Below are positions 20,371 through 28,207 of a stretch of DNA of 45,826 nucleotides, one piece after another. Positions within the stretch are counted from its first letter, which is position 1; every line of letters starts with the position of its first letter. Source of the stretch: Hydrogenophaga sp. (GTDB lineage: Bacteria > Pseudomonadota > Gammaproteobacteria > Burkholderiales > Burkholderiaceae_C); assembly GCA_021154985.1 (NCBI GenBank), contig JAJNQE010000122.1, forward strand, positions 1 through 45,826, given 5' to 3'. Under the pieces are notes generated by a model, which worked only from the letters and a program-made list of their open reading frames with translations, made no database searches and was not told the origin of the DNA. The translations under genes and the position numbers were made by a program.

Positions 20371-21483
20371 ATGGAAATCGCCGACCTCGCCAGACTCAAC
20401 ACCCTCGTTCTCGGGGCCGCCTTCATGGTGGCCCTTGTTTTCGGGTTCATTGCTCAACGCACCCACTTCTGCACCATGGGTGCCATCAGCGACATCGTGA
20501 ACATGGGCGACTGGACCCGCATGCGCATGTGGGGCATGGCGGTGGGCATCGCGATGATCGGTTTTTACGGCATGGCCTGGCTCGGCTGGATCGATCCCTC
20601 GCAAAGCATTTACACCGGCCCTCGCGTCATCTGGCTGTCCGCCGTGGTGGGTGGTGCCTTGTTCGGCTTCGGCATGGTGCTGGCCTCGGGCTGCGGCAGC
20701 ACGACGCTGGTGCGCATCGGCGCCGGCAGCCTGAAGTCGCTGGTGGTTTTTTTCGTCATGGGGATTGCGGCGTTTGCCACCTTGCGCGGCTTCACCGCCG
20801 TGTTGCGCGTGAACACGGTGGACACCGTCTCATTCAACATGTCATCGGGCTCGGCACTGCCGGCCTGGGTGGCCACCGCCCTCGGCTCGTCCCCTGCGCT
20901 CACAGGTTTGCTCTTCGCGCTCGTGGTCGGCGGGGCACTGGTGATGTGGGCCCTGCTGGGGCGTGATTTCCGCACCGGCAACAACCTGCTGGCGGGCATC
21001 GGGCTCGGGCTGGTGGTGACCGCCATGTGGTGGGTGAGCGGGCGCCTGGGCTTCGTGGCCGAGCACCCCGAAACGCTGGACGCCGTTTTTCTGGGCAGCA
21101 ACACCGGGCGCATGGATGCGCTGACCTTCACCGCGCCCATGGCCTACACGCTCGACTGGCTCATCTTCTTCAGCGACACCTCCAAGGTGCTCACCTTTGG
21201 TGTCGTCACGGTCGTGGGCATGGTGGTGGGCGCGTTCGCCTGTGCCGTGCTCGAAGGCAGCTTCCGCTGGGAAGGTTTCCGCAGCACACAGGACACCGCC
21301 TTGCACATGATTGGCGCCGTGTGCATGGGCGTGGGCGGCGTCACGGCGCTGGGCTGCACGGTCGGCCAGGGCATGTCGGGCCTGTCCACCTTGAGCCTCA
21401 CCAGCATCATCGCGTTCACCGGCATCGTGCTCGGCGCCGTCGGTGGTTTCCGTTTCCAGATCTGGCTGCTGGACCGAGAGTGA
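20371..21483 (+). CDS. YeeE/YedE family sulfur-compound transporter
   Basis: 370 residues from ATG 20371 (MEIADLARLN); an ATG at 20362 overlaps the likely -10 box. It is a polytopic membrane protein of about nine or ten hydrophobic segments with two Sulf_transp (DUF395) halves. Conserved cysteine motifs are HFCTMGAISD near the N-terminus, GMVLASGCGSTTLVRIGAGS in the middle and GGVTALGCTVGQGMSG near the end. In the YeeE thiosulfate transporter such cysteines relay the substrate by S-S/S-H contacts; the exact substrate here is not provable. It overlaps tcdA by four bases (GTGA), suggesting coupling to a sulfur-relay enzyme gene. Confidence 0.9.
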   Translation: MEIADLARLNTLVLGAAFMVALVFGFIAQRTHFCTMGAISDIVNMGDWTRMRMWGMAVGIAMIGFYGMAWLGWIDPSQSIYTGPRVIWLSAVVGGALFGFGMVLASGCGSTTLVRIGAGSLKSLVVFFVMGIAAFATLRGFTAVLRVNTVDTVSFNMSSGSALPAWVATALGSSPALTGLLFALVVGGALVMWALLGRDFRTGNNLLAGIGLGLVVTAMWWVSGRLGFVAEHPETLDAVFLGSNTGRMDALTFTAPMAYTLDWLIFFSDTSKVLTFGVVTVVGMVVGAFACAVLEGSFRWEGFRSTQDTALHMIGAVCMGVGGVTALGCTVGQGMSGLSTLSLTSIIAFTGIVLGAVGGFRFQIWLLDRE

Positions 21484-22316
21484 CACAGGACGCGAACGAA
21501 CGGTTCGAGCGCCGCTTTGGCGGTCTGCGCCGGCTTTACGGTGTTGACGGGGCAAAGCGCATCTTCAAGGCCCATGTGGTGGTGGTGGGCATCGGTGGCG
21601 TGGGGTCGTGGGCGGTGGAAGCCTTGGCGCGCAGTGGCGTGCGGCGCCTCACCTTGATCGACCTCGATCACGTCTCCGAGTCCAACATCAACCGGCAGAT
21701 CCACGCGCTGGAGACCACGCTGGGCCAGGCCAAGGCCGAGGCCATGCGCGAACGCATCGCGCTGTTTCACCCCGACAGCGTGGTGGACGTGGTGGACGAT
21801 TTTGTGACGCCCGAGAACTGGCCCGCCTTGTTGCAAGCCGTGCCGAACCTGGAGGGCTTGCCCTCGGCGGTCATCGACGCCTGCGATCAGGTGCGCGCCA
21901 AGACGACCCTGGCCGCCTGGGCGGCCATCCACGCTGTTCCTTTTGTGACCGTGGGTGCGGCTGGTGGCAAGCAGAACGCGCACGCGGTTGATGTGGCCGA
22001 TCTCGCCGATGTCACGCACGATCCCTTGCTTGCGCAACTGCGCTACCGCCTGCGCAAACACCACGGCGGTGCGCGCACCGGGCGGATGGGTGTGGGGTGT
22101 GTGTTCAGTCGCGAAACCGTGGCGCCACCGGATGCGTCGTGCGGCATCGAAGCGGTCGACGGTTCACTCAACTGCCATGGCTACGGCTCGGTGGTGAGCG
22201 TCACGGCGGCGTTTGGCTTTTGCGCGGCGGGGTGGGTGCTGAACGCCTTGTCGAAAGATGCGCCAGCAATCTTGAAGCCGTCTTCAAAAGGACCCAAAAA
22301 AGAAGCTATAATTTGA
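21480..22316 (+). CDS. tcdA: tRNA threonylcarbamoyladenosine dehydratase TcdA (CsdL)
   Basis: 278 residues starting at GTG 21480, overlapping the yeeE-type stop. TcdA is an E1-like (ThiF/MoeB) enzyme that uses ATP to cyclise t6A37 of tRNAs to ct6A. In E. coli it works with the CsdA/CsdE sulfur relay. The nucleotide-binding glycine motif is VVVVGIGGVGSWAVEALARS (G37-x-G-G-x-G42), followed by LIDLDHVSESNINRQIHAL. The region RMGVGCVFSRE and GSVVSVTAAFGFCAAGWVLN agree with TcdA. The promoter of the following tRNA-Lys gene lies on the last codons. That tRNA-Lys is itself an ANN-decoding t6A substrate is a suggestive neighbour, not proof of a link. Confidence 0.95.
   Translation: MTQDANERFERRFGGLRRLYGVDGAKRIFKAHVVVVGIGGVGSWAVEALARSGVRRLTLIDLDHVSESNINRQIHALETTLGQAKAEAMRERIALFHPDSVVDVVDDFVTPENWPALLQAVPNLEGLPSAVIDACDQVRAKTTLAAWAAIHAVPFVTVGAAGGKQNAHAVDVADLADVTHDPLLAQLRYRLRKHHGGARTGRMGVGCVFSRETVAPPDASCGIEAVDGSLNCHGYGSVVSVTAAFGFCAAGWVLNALSKDAPAILKPSSKGPKKEAII
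22283..22312 (+). promoter_or_regulatory. Promoter of tRNA-Lys
   Basis: A consensus -10 TATAAT (22307-22312) with a partial -35 TTCAAA (22283-22288, 18-base spacer) overlaps the end of tcdA. Transcription would start near 22319, giving a 5' leader of about 50 nt before the tRNA. Confidence 0.75.
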
Positions 22317-22357
22317 GGCTTCGCGGGATACACAATGTGCAGACAGTGTGTTGAGCG

Positions 22358-22369
22358 TGAAGCCCTGAT
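22358..22369 (+). repeat. 12-bp direct repeat flanking tRNA-Lys, upstream copy
   Basis: TGAAGCCCTGAT lies immediately before the first base of the tRNA and recurs exactly at 22453-22464, where it forms the left arm of the terminator. The upstream copy could pair with the right terminator arm (ATCAGGGCTT). Confidence 0.7.
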
Positions 22370-22445
22370 GGGACGTTAGCTCAGTTGGTAGAGCAGCGGA
22401 CTTTTAATCCGTTTGTCGTGGGTTCGACCCCCGCACGTCCCACCA
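22370..22445 (+). tRNA. tRNA-Lys (anticodon UUU)
   Basis: A complete 76-nt cloverleaf. The acceptor arm is GGGACGT with ACGTCCC. The D arm is GCTC..GAGC. The anticodon stem is GCGGA/TCCGT (one G-T pair) with loop CTTTTAA, anticodon TTT at 22403-22405. The T arm is GTGGG TTCGACC CCCGC. The discriminator is A and the CCA end is encoded. It decodes AAA/AAG. It has its own promoter and terminator. Confidence 0.98.
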
Positions 22446-22454
22446 AAACATCTG

Positions 22455-22485
22455 AAGCCCTGATCGAAAGATCAGGGCTTTTTTG
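22455..22485 (+). terminator. Rho-independent terminator of tRNA-Lys
   Basis: An 11-bp perfect stem (AAGCCCTGATC 22455-22465, GATCAGGGCTT 22470-22480) with a GAAA tetraloop is followed by TTTT. It could also serve transcription arriving from the other side toward the end of the glsB-type gene. Confidence 0.92.
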
Positions 22486-22518
22486 TTGCCCATTGCAAGG
22501 GCCGCAGCGCGCGAAAAC

Positions 22519-22767
22519 TCAGCGCTTCTTGAAGAAGCCGTAGATCACCAGCAGGATGATGGCGCCGACCACCGAAGCAATGAAGCCCACCGGGTCACCC
22601 TGGCGGTACAAGCCCAGCGCAGCGCCCAGGTAGCCGGCCACGAACGAGCCGGCCACTCCGAGCAAGGCGGTCATGATCCAGCCCATGCTGTCGTTGCCGG
22701 GCTTGATGGCGCGTGCAATGAAGCCGGCGATGAGGCCGATGAAGAGGGTGCCGAGAATGGACATCAT
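22519..22767 (-). CDS. GlsB/YeaQ/YmgE family small membrane protein
   Basis: 82 residues, highly hydrophobic, with about three membrane segments. The glycine-rich opening MSILGTLFIGLIAGFIARAI and the core GWIMTALLGVAGSFVAGYLG are typical of the transglycosylase-associated (GlsB/YeaQ) family. These proteins are often induced by general stress, but no enzymatic activity is proven. AGGAG stands about eight bases upstream of the ATG at 22767; the next codon is also ATG-compatible (22764). It is a single gene convergent with tRNA-Lys. Confidence 0.88.
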   Translation of the reverse strand: MMSILGTLFIGLIAGFIARAIKPGNDSMGWIMTALLGVAGSFVAGYLGAALGLYRQGDPVGFIASVVGAIILLVIYGFFKKR

Positions 22768-22874
22768 TCAGAAAACTCCTGAGCGTTGAGTTGGATACAA
22801 AAGCAGTAGAGCTTGCACTCTAGCTGTTTTTTGTTTCACGCCCAGGCTGATACGCCCGGCTCGGCGTCAGAAGC

Positions 22875-24839
22875 TCAGGCGCTTGCGGCCTCGATGGCCT
22901 CAGTGAGTTCGAGCCAGCGTGCTTCGAGCGCATCGTTCTCGTCGTTCACGGCCTTGAGCTGCTTGCCGTTCCTGGCCAGGTCGGAGGGGCTGATCGGTTC
23001 GCTCATGGTGGCTTCCAGACGGGTTTTTTCCAAGGCCAGCTGCGCCATGCGCTTCTCGGTCTGCTCCAGCTCTTTCTTCAGCGGCTTGGTTTTCTCGGTC
23101 AGTTGCTGGCGGCGCTGGGCATCGTTGCGTTTTTGCTCGGGCGCTGCCACCGGTGACGCGGCCGGCGCGCGTTGCGCATCGCGCTGTTCCTGGCGCTGGG
23201 CCTCGCGCGACTGCTTGGCCATGTCGAGCAGGTAGCGCTGGTAGTCGTCGAGGTCGCCGTCAAACGGTTCGATACCGCCGCGCGAGACCAGCCAGAACTC
23301 GTCACACACGGCGCGCAGCAGGGCGCGGTCGTGGCTGACCAGCATGACGGTGCCCTCGAACTCGTTGAGTGCCACCGACAGGGCTTCGCGCGTGGCGAGG
23401 TCCAGGTGGTTGGTGGGTTCGTCCAGCAGCAGCAGGTTGGGCCGTTGCCACACGATCATGCACAGCACCAGGCGGGCTTTCTCGCCGCCGCTCATGCTGC
23501 CCACGCTTTGTTTGACCTGGTCACCGGTGAAGTTGAAATTGCCCAGGAAGCTGCGCAGGTCCTGCTCGCGCGTGGGCTGACCGCTCAGCCGACCTTCGGC
23601 GGTGCATTCGCGCACCAGGCGGATCATGTGCTCCAGCGGCGTGTCGGCGGGGCGCAGCACGTCCAGTTCTTGTTGCGCGAAGTAGCCGATGTTCAGGCCC
23701 TTGCCTTCGGTGATCTGGCCCGCGATGGGTTGCAGGTCGCGCGCGATGGTTTTGACCACGGTGGACTTGCCCTGGCCGTTGGCGCCCAGGATGCCGATGC
23801 GCTGGCCCGCCAGCACCGAGCGGCTGATGTTGCGCACGATCACCGTGGGTTCGCTGCCTTCGTCGGGCGGCGGGTAGCCGAAGCTGGCGTCGCTCATGGC
23901 CAGCATCGGATTGGGCAGGTTCTGTGGCTCGGTGAATTCGAAGGTGAAGTCGGCGTCGGCCAGCACCGGGCCGATCTTTTCCATGCGCTCCAGGGCCTTC
24001 ACGCGGCTCTGTGCCTGCTTGGCCTTGCTGGCCTTGGCCTTGAATCGGTCGATGAACTTCTGCAGGTGCGCCATTTTGTCCTGCTGGCGCGCGTAAGCCG
24101 ATTGCTGCAGCGCCATCTGCTCGGCGCGCATGTCTTCAAAGCGGCTGTAGTTGCCGCCGTAGCGGGTGAGCTGCGCGCTGTGGATGTGGATGGTGACGTT
24201 GGTCACCGCGTCCAGAAACTCGCGGTCGTGGCTGATCACGAGCATCGTGCCTTCGTAGCGCTTGAGCCAGGCCTCCAGCCACACCAGGGCGTCCAGGTCC
24301 AGGTGGTTGGTGGGCTCGTCCAGCAGCAGCAATTCACTGGGGCACATGAGAGCGCGCGCGAGCTGCAGGCGCATGCGCCAGCCGCCGGAGAAACTGTTGA
24401 CCGGGCGTTCCAGTTCGTCGGTGCGGAACCCCAGACCCAGGATGAGCGCCTGCGCGCGGGCCGGTGCGTCGTGTGCGCCGGCGTCGTGCAGAGCCATGTA
24501 GGCGTGCGCCATGCGTTCGCCGTCACCACTCTCCTCGGACGCGGTCACTTCCTCTTGGGCCGCGAGCAGGGTCACGTCGCCGTCGATCACGAACTGTGTG
24601 GCGGTCTGGTCGGTCTCGGGCATGTCCTGGGCCACTTGCGCCATGCGCCACTGCGGCGGCACGTAGAAGTCGCCCTTGTCTTCGTGCAGTGTGTGGTTGA
24701 GCAGGCCGAAGAGGCTGGATTTGCCGGCGCCGTTTCGCCCCACAAGACCGACTTTTTCACCCGGGTTGATGGTGCACGATGCGTTGTCGAGCAGGACCTT
24801 CACGCCACGGCGAAGGACAAGGTTTTTCAAAGTGATCAT
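22875..24839 (-). CDS. yheS: ABC-F family ATPase, YheS-like
   Basis: 654 residues with two ABC domains and no membrane segments, so a ribosome-associated ABC-F translation factor rather than a transporter. The first domain has RRGVKVLLDNASCTINPGEK and Walker A GRNGAGKSS at 34-42, very like E. coli YheS. Signature motifs are NSFSGGWRMRLQLARAL and SMSGGEKARLVLCMI. Walker B stretches are LLLLDEPTNHLDL in both domains. The inter-domain P-site-tRNA-interaction linker is lysine-rich (RFKAKASKAKQAQSRVKALE). The C-terminal coiled region has RQQLTEKTKPLKKELEQTEK. The ATG at 24839 overlaps the prmB stop, so it is the last gene of the dap operon. Confidence 0.93.
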   Translation of the reverse strand: MITLKNLVLRRGVKVLLDNASCTINPGEKVGLVGRNGAGKSSLFGLLNHTLHEDKGDFYVPPQWRMAQVAQDMPETDQTATQFVIDGDVTLLAAQEEVTASEESGDGERMAHAYMALHDAGAHDAPARAQALILGLGFRTDELERPVNSFSGGWRMRLQLARALMCPSELLLLDEPTNHLDLDALVWLEAWLKRYEGTMLVISHDREFLDAVTNVTIHIHSAQLTRYGGNYSRFEDMRAEQMALQQSAYARQQDKMAHLQKFIDRFKAKASKAKQAQSRVKALERMEKIGPVLADADFTFEFTEPQNLPNPMLAMSDASFGYPPPDEGSEPTVIVRNISRSVLAGQRIGILGANGQGKSTVVKTIARDLQPIAGQITEGKGLNIGYFAQQELDVLRPADTPLEHMIRLVRECTAEGRLSGQPTREQDLRSFLGNFNFTGDQVKQSVGSMSGGEKARLVLCMIVWQRPNLLLLDEPTNHLDLATREALSVALNEFEGTVMLVSHDRALLRAVCDEFWLVSRGGIEPFDGDLDDYQRYLLDMAKQSREAQRQEQRDAQRAPAASPVAAPEQKRNDAQRRQQLTEKTKPLKKELEQTEKRMAQLALEKTRLEATMSEPISPSDLARNGKQLKAVNDENDALEARWLELTEAIEAASA

Positions 24840-25768
24840 GGAGCAGGCATCTGCGACGTGGGCAGCGCCGTGAGGGATTCAAGGGTGAGCAGAAGCACCT
24901 GGTCGTCGCCGGCGCTGGTGGCCAGCCAGACGACTTCGAGGTGCGGGAACGCGGCTTCAAAGTGCTCGCGCTCGTTGCCGATTTCCAGCACCAGCACGCC
25001 CTGGGGTTTCAGGCGGCGGGGCAGGTCGCGGATCAGGGCGCGCACGAAGTCCATGCCGTCGACATTGCCGGCGGTGTTGCCGTCCAGCGCCAGGGCCGGT
25101 TCGGCGCGGTATTCGGGTGGCAGCGCGGCCATGCTGCGTGCGTTCACGTAAGGCGGGTTGCACAGCACCAGGTCCCACGGACCAGGGCAGTTGTTCAGCC
25201 CGTCCGACTCGACCAGCCGGATGCGGTCCTGCAATTCATGGCGCGCGACGTTGATGCGGGCGACTTCCAGTGCTTCGGGCGAAATGTCGGCGCCGGTCAC
25301 GCGCACATCGGGGTAGGCCATGGCTGCGAGCACGGCCAGGCTTCCGTTGCCGGTGCACAGGTCGAGCACATCGCGAGTCTTTTCATCGAGCCAGGGGTCG
25401 ATGGAGCCTTCGGCCAGCAGCTCGGCAATGAAGCTGCGCGGCACGATGGCACGGCGGTCCACATGGAACGACACGCCTTGCAACCAGGCTTCACCGGTGA
25501 GGTAGGCCGCGGGTTCGCGCGTGTCGATGCGTCGCTGGATCAAAGCCTCCACCATGGCCTGCTGCTCTGGCGTCACAGGTTGGCGGGCGAGGGTGTCGAG
25601 GTCGCTGTCCAACGGCAGGCCGAGCTGCCACAGCACGAGCCAGATGGCTTCATCGCGCGCATTGTTGGTGCCGTGGCCATAGGCCAGATGGGCCGCGTCC
25701 AGGCGGCGGGTGGCCGCAGCCAGCAGTTCTTTCAGTTTCACGGGGCGCTCAGTTGGCAGAGGCGGCAA
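24836..25768 (-). CDS. prmB: Ribosomal protein L3 N5-glutamine methyltransferase PrmB
   Basis: 310 residues from ATG 25768, which overlaps the dapE stop by about 20 bases; GTG 25741 (VKLKELLAAATRR) just after the dapE stop is an equally good start. PrmB methylates a glutamine of ribosomal protein L3 using SAM. Visible features are LAYGHGTNNARDEAIWLVLW, AYLTGEAWLQGVSFHVDRRA, IVPRSFIAELL, the SAM motif DLCTGNGSLAVLAAMAYPD and the catalytic NPPYVNARSMAALPPEYRAEP. The PRSFIAELL version, and not PRpeTE, favours PrmB over PrmC. It is coupled to yheS by an ATGA overlap. Confidence 0.93.
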   Translation of the reverse strand: MPPLPTERPVKLKELLAAATRRLDAAHLAYGHGTNNARDEAIWLVLWQLGLPLDSDLDTLARQPVTPEQQAMVEALIQRRIDTREPAAYLTGEAWLQGVSFHVDRRAIVPRSFIAELLAEGSIDPWLDEKTRDVLDLCTGNGSLAVLAAMAYPDVRVTGADISPEALEVARINVARHELQDRIRLVESDGLNNCPGPWDLVLCNPPYVNARSMAALPPEYRAEPALALDGNTAGNVDGMDFVRALIRDLPRRLKPQGVLVLEIGNEREHFEAAFPHLEVVWLATSAGDDQVLLLTLESLTALPTSQMPAP

Positions 25769-26921
25769 GGCGGGACAGGTTGTCCAGCGTGCGGCGGTAG
25801 ATGTTCTTGAGCGGTTCGATATCGGCCACGGCCACGTGTTCGTCGATCTGGTGGATGGTGGCGTTGGGTGGGCCGAGTTCGATCACCTGCGGGCAGACCT
25901 GGGCGATGAAGCGCCCGTCGCTGGTGCCGCCGGTGGTGGAGAGTTCGGTGGTGATGCCGGTCTCTGCATGAATGGCCGCGCGCACGGCCTCCACCAGCGC
26001 ACCGGGGGGCGTGAGGAAAGGGCGTCCGCCCAGCGTCCAGCCCAGGTCGTAGCCACCGCCGGGTTGAAGTCCGTGGCGCGCGAGGATGTCGGCCACGCGC
26101 GCTTGCAGACCCTCGGGCGTGGACTCGGTGGAAAACCGGAAGTTGAAGTCGATCACCACGGTGCCGGGGATCACATTGCTCGCGCCGGTGCCGCCGTGGA
26201 TGTTGCTGATCTGCCAGCTGGTGGGCGGGAAAAACGCGTTGCCGGCGTCCCAGTGGGTGGCGGCCAGTTCAGCCAGCGCGGGCGCCGCCAGGTGGATCGG
26301 GTTTTTGGCCAGGTGCGGGTAGGCGATGTGGCCCTGGATGCCCTTGACCGTGAGCTTGCCGCTCATGGTGCCGCGGCGACCGTTCTTGATCATGTCGCCG
26401 GTGCGCTCCACGGAAGTCGGCTCGCCCACGATGCACCAGTCGAGCCGCTCTGCGCGCTGCTTCAGGCGCTCGCACACCACCACCGTGCCGTCCAGCGCCG
26501 GGCCTTCTTCGTCGCTGGTGAGCAGAAAGGCGATGTCGATGCCGGGCTGCGGGTTCGCTGCCACAAACTCTTCGCAGGCCACCACCATGGCGGCCAGTGA
26601 GGCCTTCATGTCGCTGGCTCCACGCCCGTAAAGCTTGCCGTCGCGGTGCGTGGGCGCGAAGGGGTCGCTGCTCCAGGCGGTGGTGGGTCCGGTGGGCACC
26701 ACGTCGGTGTGGCCGGCGAAGACCAAGGTGGGGCGCTGGCCGGTGCCCAGGCGCGCCCAGAGGTTGGTCACGCGGAAATCGTCGGGTCCGCTTTCGATGG
26801 TCTCGCAGCGGAAGCCCAGGGCTTGCAGACGCTGTGCAATGACCGACTGGCAGCCTTCATCTCGCGGCGTGACGGAGGCGCGGGCGATGAGCTGTTCGGT
26901 CAGGCGCAGGGTGTCGGTCAT
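25749..26921 (-). CDS. dapE: Succinyl-diaminopimelate desuccinylase
   Basis: 390 residues, typical of DapE. It is a di-zinc peptidase-family enzyme that hydrolyses N-succinyl-LL-DAP to LL-DAP in lysine and peptidoglycan precursor synthesis. Metal-site motifs are LVFAGHTDVVPTGPTTAW, LYGRGASDMKASLAAMVVAC, LTSDEEGPALDGT with the catalytic glutamates and ELGPPNATIHQIDEHV with the last zinc histidine. The start is four bases after the pilU stop, so it is co-transcribed with dapC, dapD and pilU. All three succinylase-branch genes dapC, dapD and dapE are therefore present in one cluster. Confidence 0.97.
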   Translation of the reverse strand: MTDTLRLTEQLIARASVTPRDEGCQSVIAQRLQALGFRCETIESGPDDFRVTNLWARLGTGQRPTLVFAGHTDVVPTGPTTAWSSDPFAPTHRDGKLYGRGASDMKASLAAMVVACEEFVAANPQPGIDIAFLLTSDEEGPALDGTVVVCERLKQRAERLDWCIVGEPTSVERTGDMIKNGRRGTMSGKLTVKGIQGHIAYPHLAKNPIHLAAPALAELAATHWDAGNAFFPPTSWQISNIHGGTGASNVIPGTVVIDFNFRFSTESTPEGLQARVADILARHGLQPGGGYDLGWTLGGRPFLTPPGALVEAVRAAIHAETGITTELSTTGGTSDGRFIAQVCPQVIELGPPNATIHQIDEHVAVADIEPLKNIYRRTLDNLSRLAASAN

Positions 26922-26925
26922 GGGA

Positions 26926-28086
26926 TCAATGTTTCACGTCGAGCGTGAACTCGGTGAAGGTGGCGTTCTCGGCCGCGTCTTCGTCGTTGGCGTGGGCCGC
27001 TTCGTTCGTCTTGCTGGAGTGGAAGTCGTTCTGCAGCCGCCACAGCAGGTTGTTGGGCGAATCGGCCTGGGCCAGGCCTTCGTTGCGCGTGACCAGGCCA
27101 TCGTTGATGAGGCGCGCGAGGTCCTGCTCGAAGCTCTGCGAGCCCTCGGCCAGCGACTTTTCCATGGCCTCACGCACACCGGAGAAGTCGGCCTTCTGGA
27201 TCAGGTCGGCGATCAGCGAGGTGTTGAGCAGCACCTCCATGGCCGGCACGCGGCTGCCGGTGTGGGTGCGCAGCAGGCGCTGCGAGACGATGGCGCGCAG
27301 CGCTGCGGCCAGGTCGCCCAGCATGGTGGGTCGCACCTCCACCGGGTAGAAGCTCAGGATCCGGTTGAGCGCCTGGTAGCTGTTGTTGGCGTGCAGCGTG
27401 GCCAGGCACAGGTGGCCCGACTGCGCGTAGGCGATGGCCGCAGACATGGTCTCGCGGTCGCGGATTTCGCCGATCAGGATCACGTCGGGCGCCTGGCGCA
27501 GCGCGTTTTTCAGGGCGATCTGCAGCGAAGCGGTGTCGGGGCCGATCTCGCGCTGGTTCACCACCGACTTCTTGTTCTTGTAGACGTATTCGATAGGATC
27601 TTCGATGGTGAGCACATGGCCGCTGGCGCATTCGTTGCGGTGGTCGATCATGGCCGCCAGCGTGGTGCTCTTGCCAGCACCGGTGGCGCCCACCATGAGC
27701 ACCAGACCGCGTTTTTCCATCACCAGATCGGCCAGCACCGGGGCCACATTGAGCGTGTCCAGCGCGGGGATGTCGCCGGGGATGAAGCGGATCACCACTG
27801 CCACATGGCCGCGTTGGCGGAACGCGCTGACGCGGAAGTTGCCCAGGCCCTCCAGCGGCACCGCCATGTTGAGCTCGCCGGTTTCCTGCAGCTCTTCCAT
27901 GCGGGTGGAGGGAATGATTTCCGAGAGCAGGTTGCGCGGCGCCTCGGGCGGCAGTACCTGGCTGTTGATCGGGATGGTCTGGCCATTGATCTTGATCATG
28001 GCCGGCGCATGCGCCGTCAGGTACACGTCCGAGGCCTTCTTGTCGGCCATCAGGCGCAGGATGCGCTCCATCGTTCCGCTGCTCAT
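26926..28086 (-). CDS. pilU: PilT/PilU-family twitching motility ATPase (PilU-like)
   Basis: 386 residues from ATG 28086 (MSSGTMERILRLM); an upstream in-frame ATG at 28149 would reach into the intergenic repeat. It is a hexameric secretion ATPase for type IV pilus retraction. Motifs are Walker A GATGAGKST at 133-141, Asp box TIEDPIEYVY, Walker B DVILIGEIRDRETM and His box GHLCLATLHANNSYQALNR. The length and the C-terminal acidic tail suit PilU more than PilT. Its place is odd: it lies between dapD and dapE in a lysine operon, with dapE only four bases downstream, and no other pilus gene is nearby. Confidence 0.92.
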   Translation of the reverse strand: MSSGTMERILRLMADKKASDVYLTAHAPAMIKINGQTIPINSQVLPPEAPRNLLSEIIPSTRMEELQETGELNMAVPLEGLGNFRVSAFRQRGHVAVVIRFIPGDIPALDTLNVAPVLADLVMEKRGLVLMVGATGAGKSTTLAAMIDHRNECASGHVLTIEDPIEYVYKNKKSVVNQREIGPDTASLQIALKNALRQAPDVILIGEIRDRETMSAAIAYAQSGHLCLATLHANNSYQALNRILSFYPVEVRPTMLGDLAAALRAIVSQRLLRTHTGSRVPAMEVLLNTSLIADLIQKADFSGVREAMEKSLAEGSQSFEQDLARLINDGLVTRNEGLAQADSPNNLLWRLQNDFHSSKTNEAAHANDEDAAENATFTEFTLDVKH

Positions 28087-28135
28087 GCTGATCCCTTCAA
28101 GTGAATACGTACAGTGAGGCAGGCCGCCGCGCCGG

Positions 28136-28200
28136 GCCGCCCCAAGCAAGGCCAGCCCCCTTGGGGGGCAGCGACCCGCGAAGCGGTGGAGCGTGGGGAC
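28136..28200. repeat. REP-like GC-rich interspersed repeat between dapD and pilU
   Basis: This contains the palindromic core GCCCCCTTGGGGGGC (28155-28169), an alternative pairing CCCCAAG (28140-28146) with CTTGGGG (28160-28166), and a small hairpin CCGC-GAA-GCGG (28176-28186), then GGAGCGTGGGG. I recall very similar CCCTTGGGGGG...CGAAGCGG...AGCGTGGGG elements between genes of Comamonadaceae; the copy number here is not testable. Confidence 0.6.
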
Positions 28201-28207
28201 GTCATGT

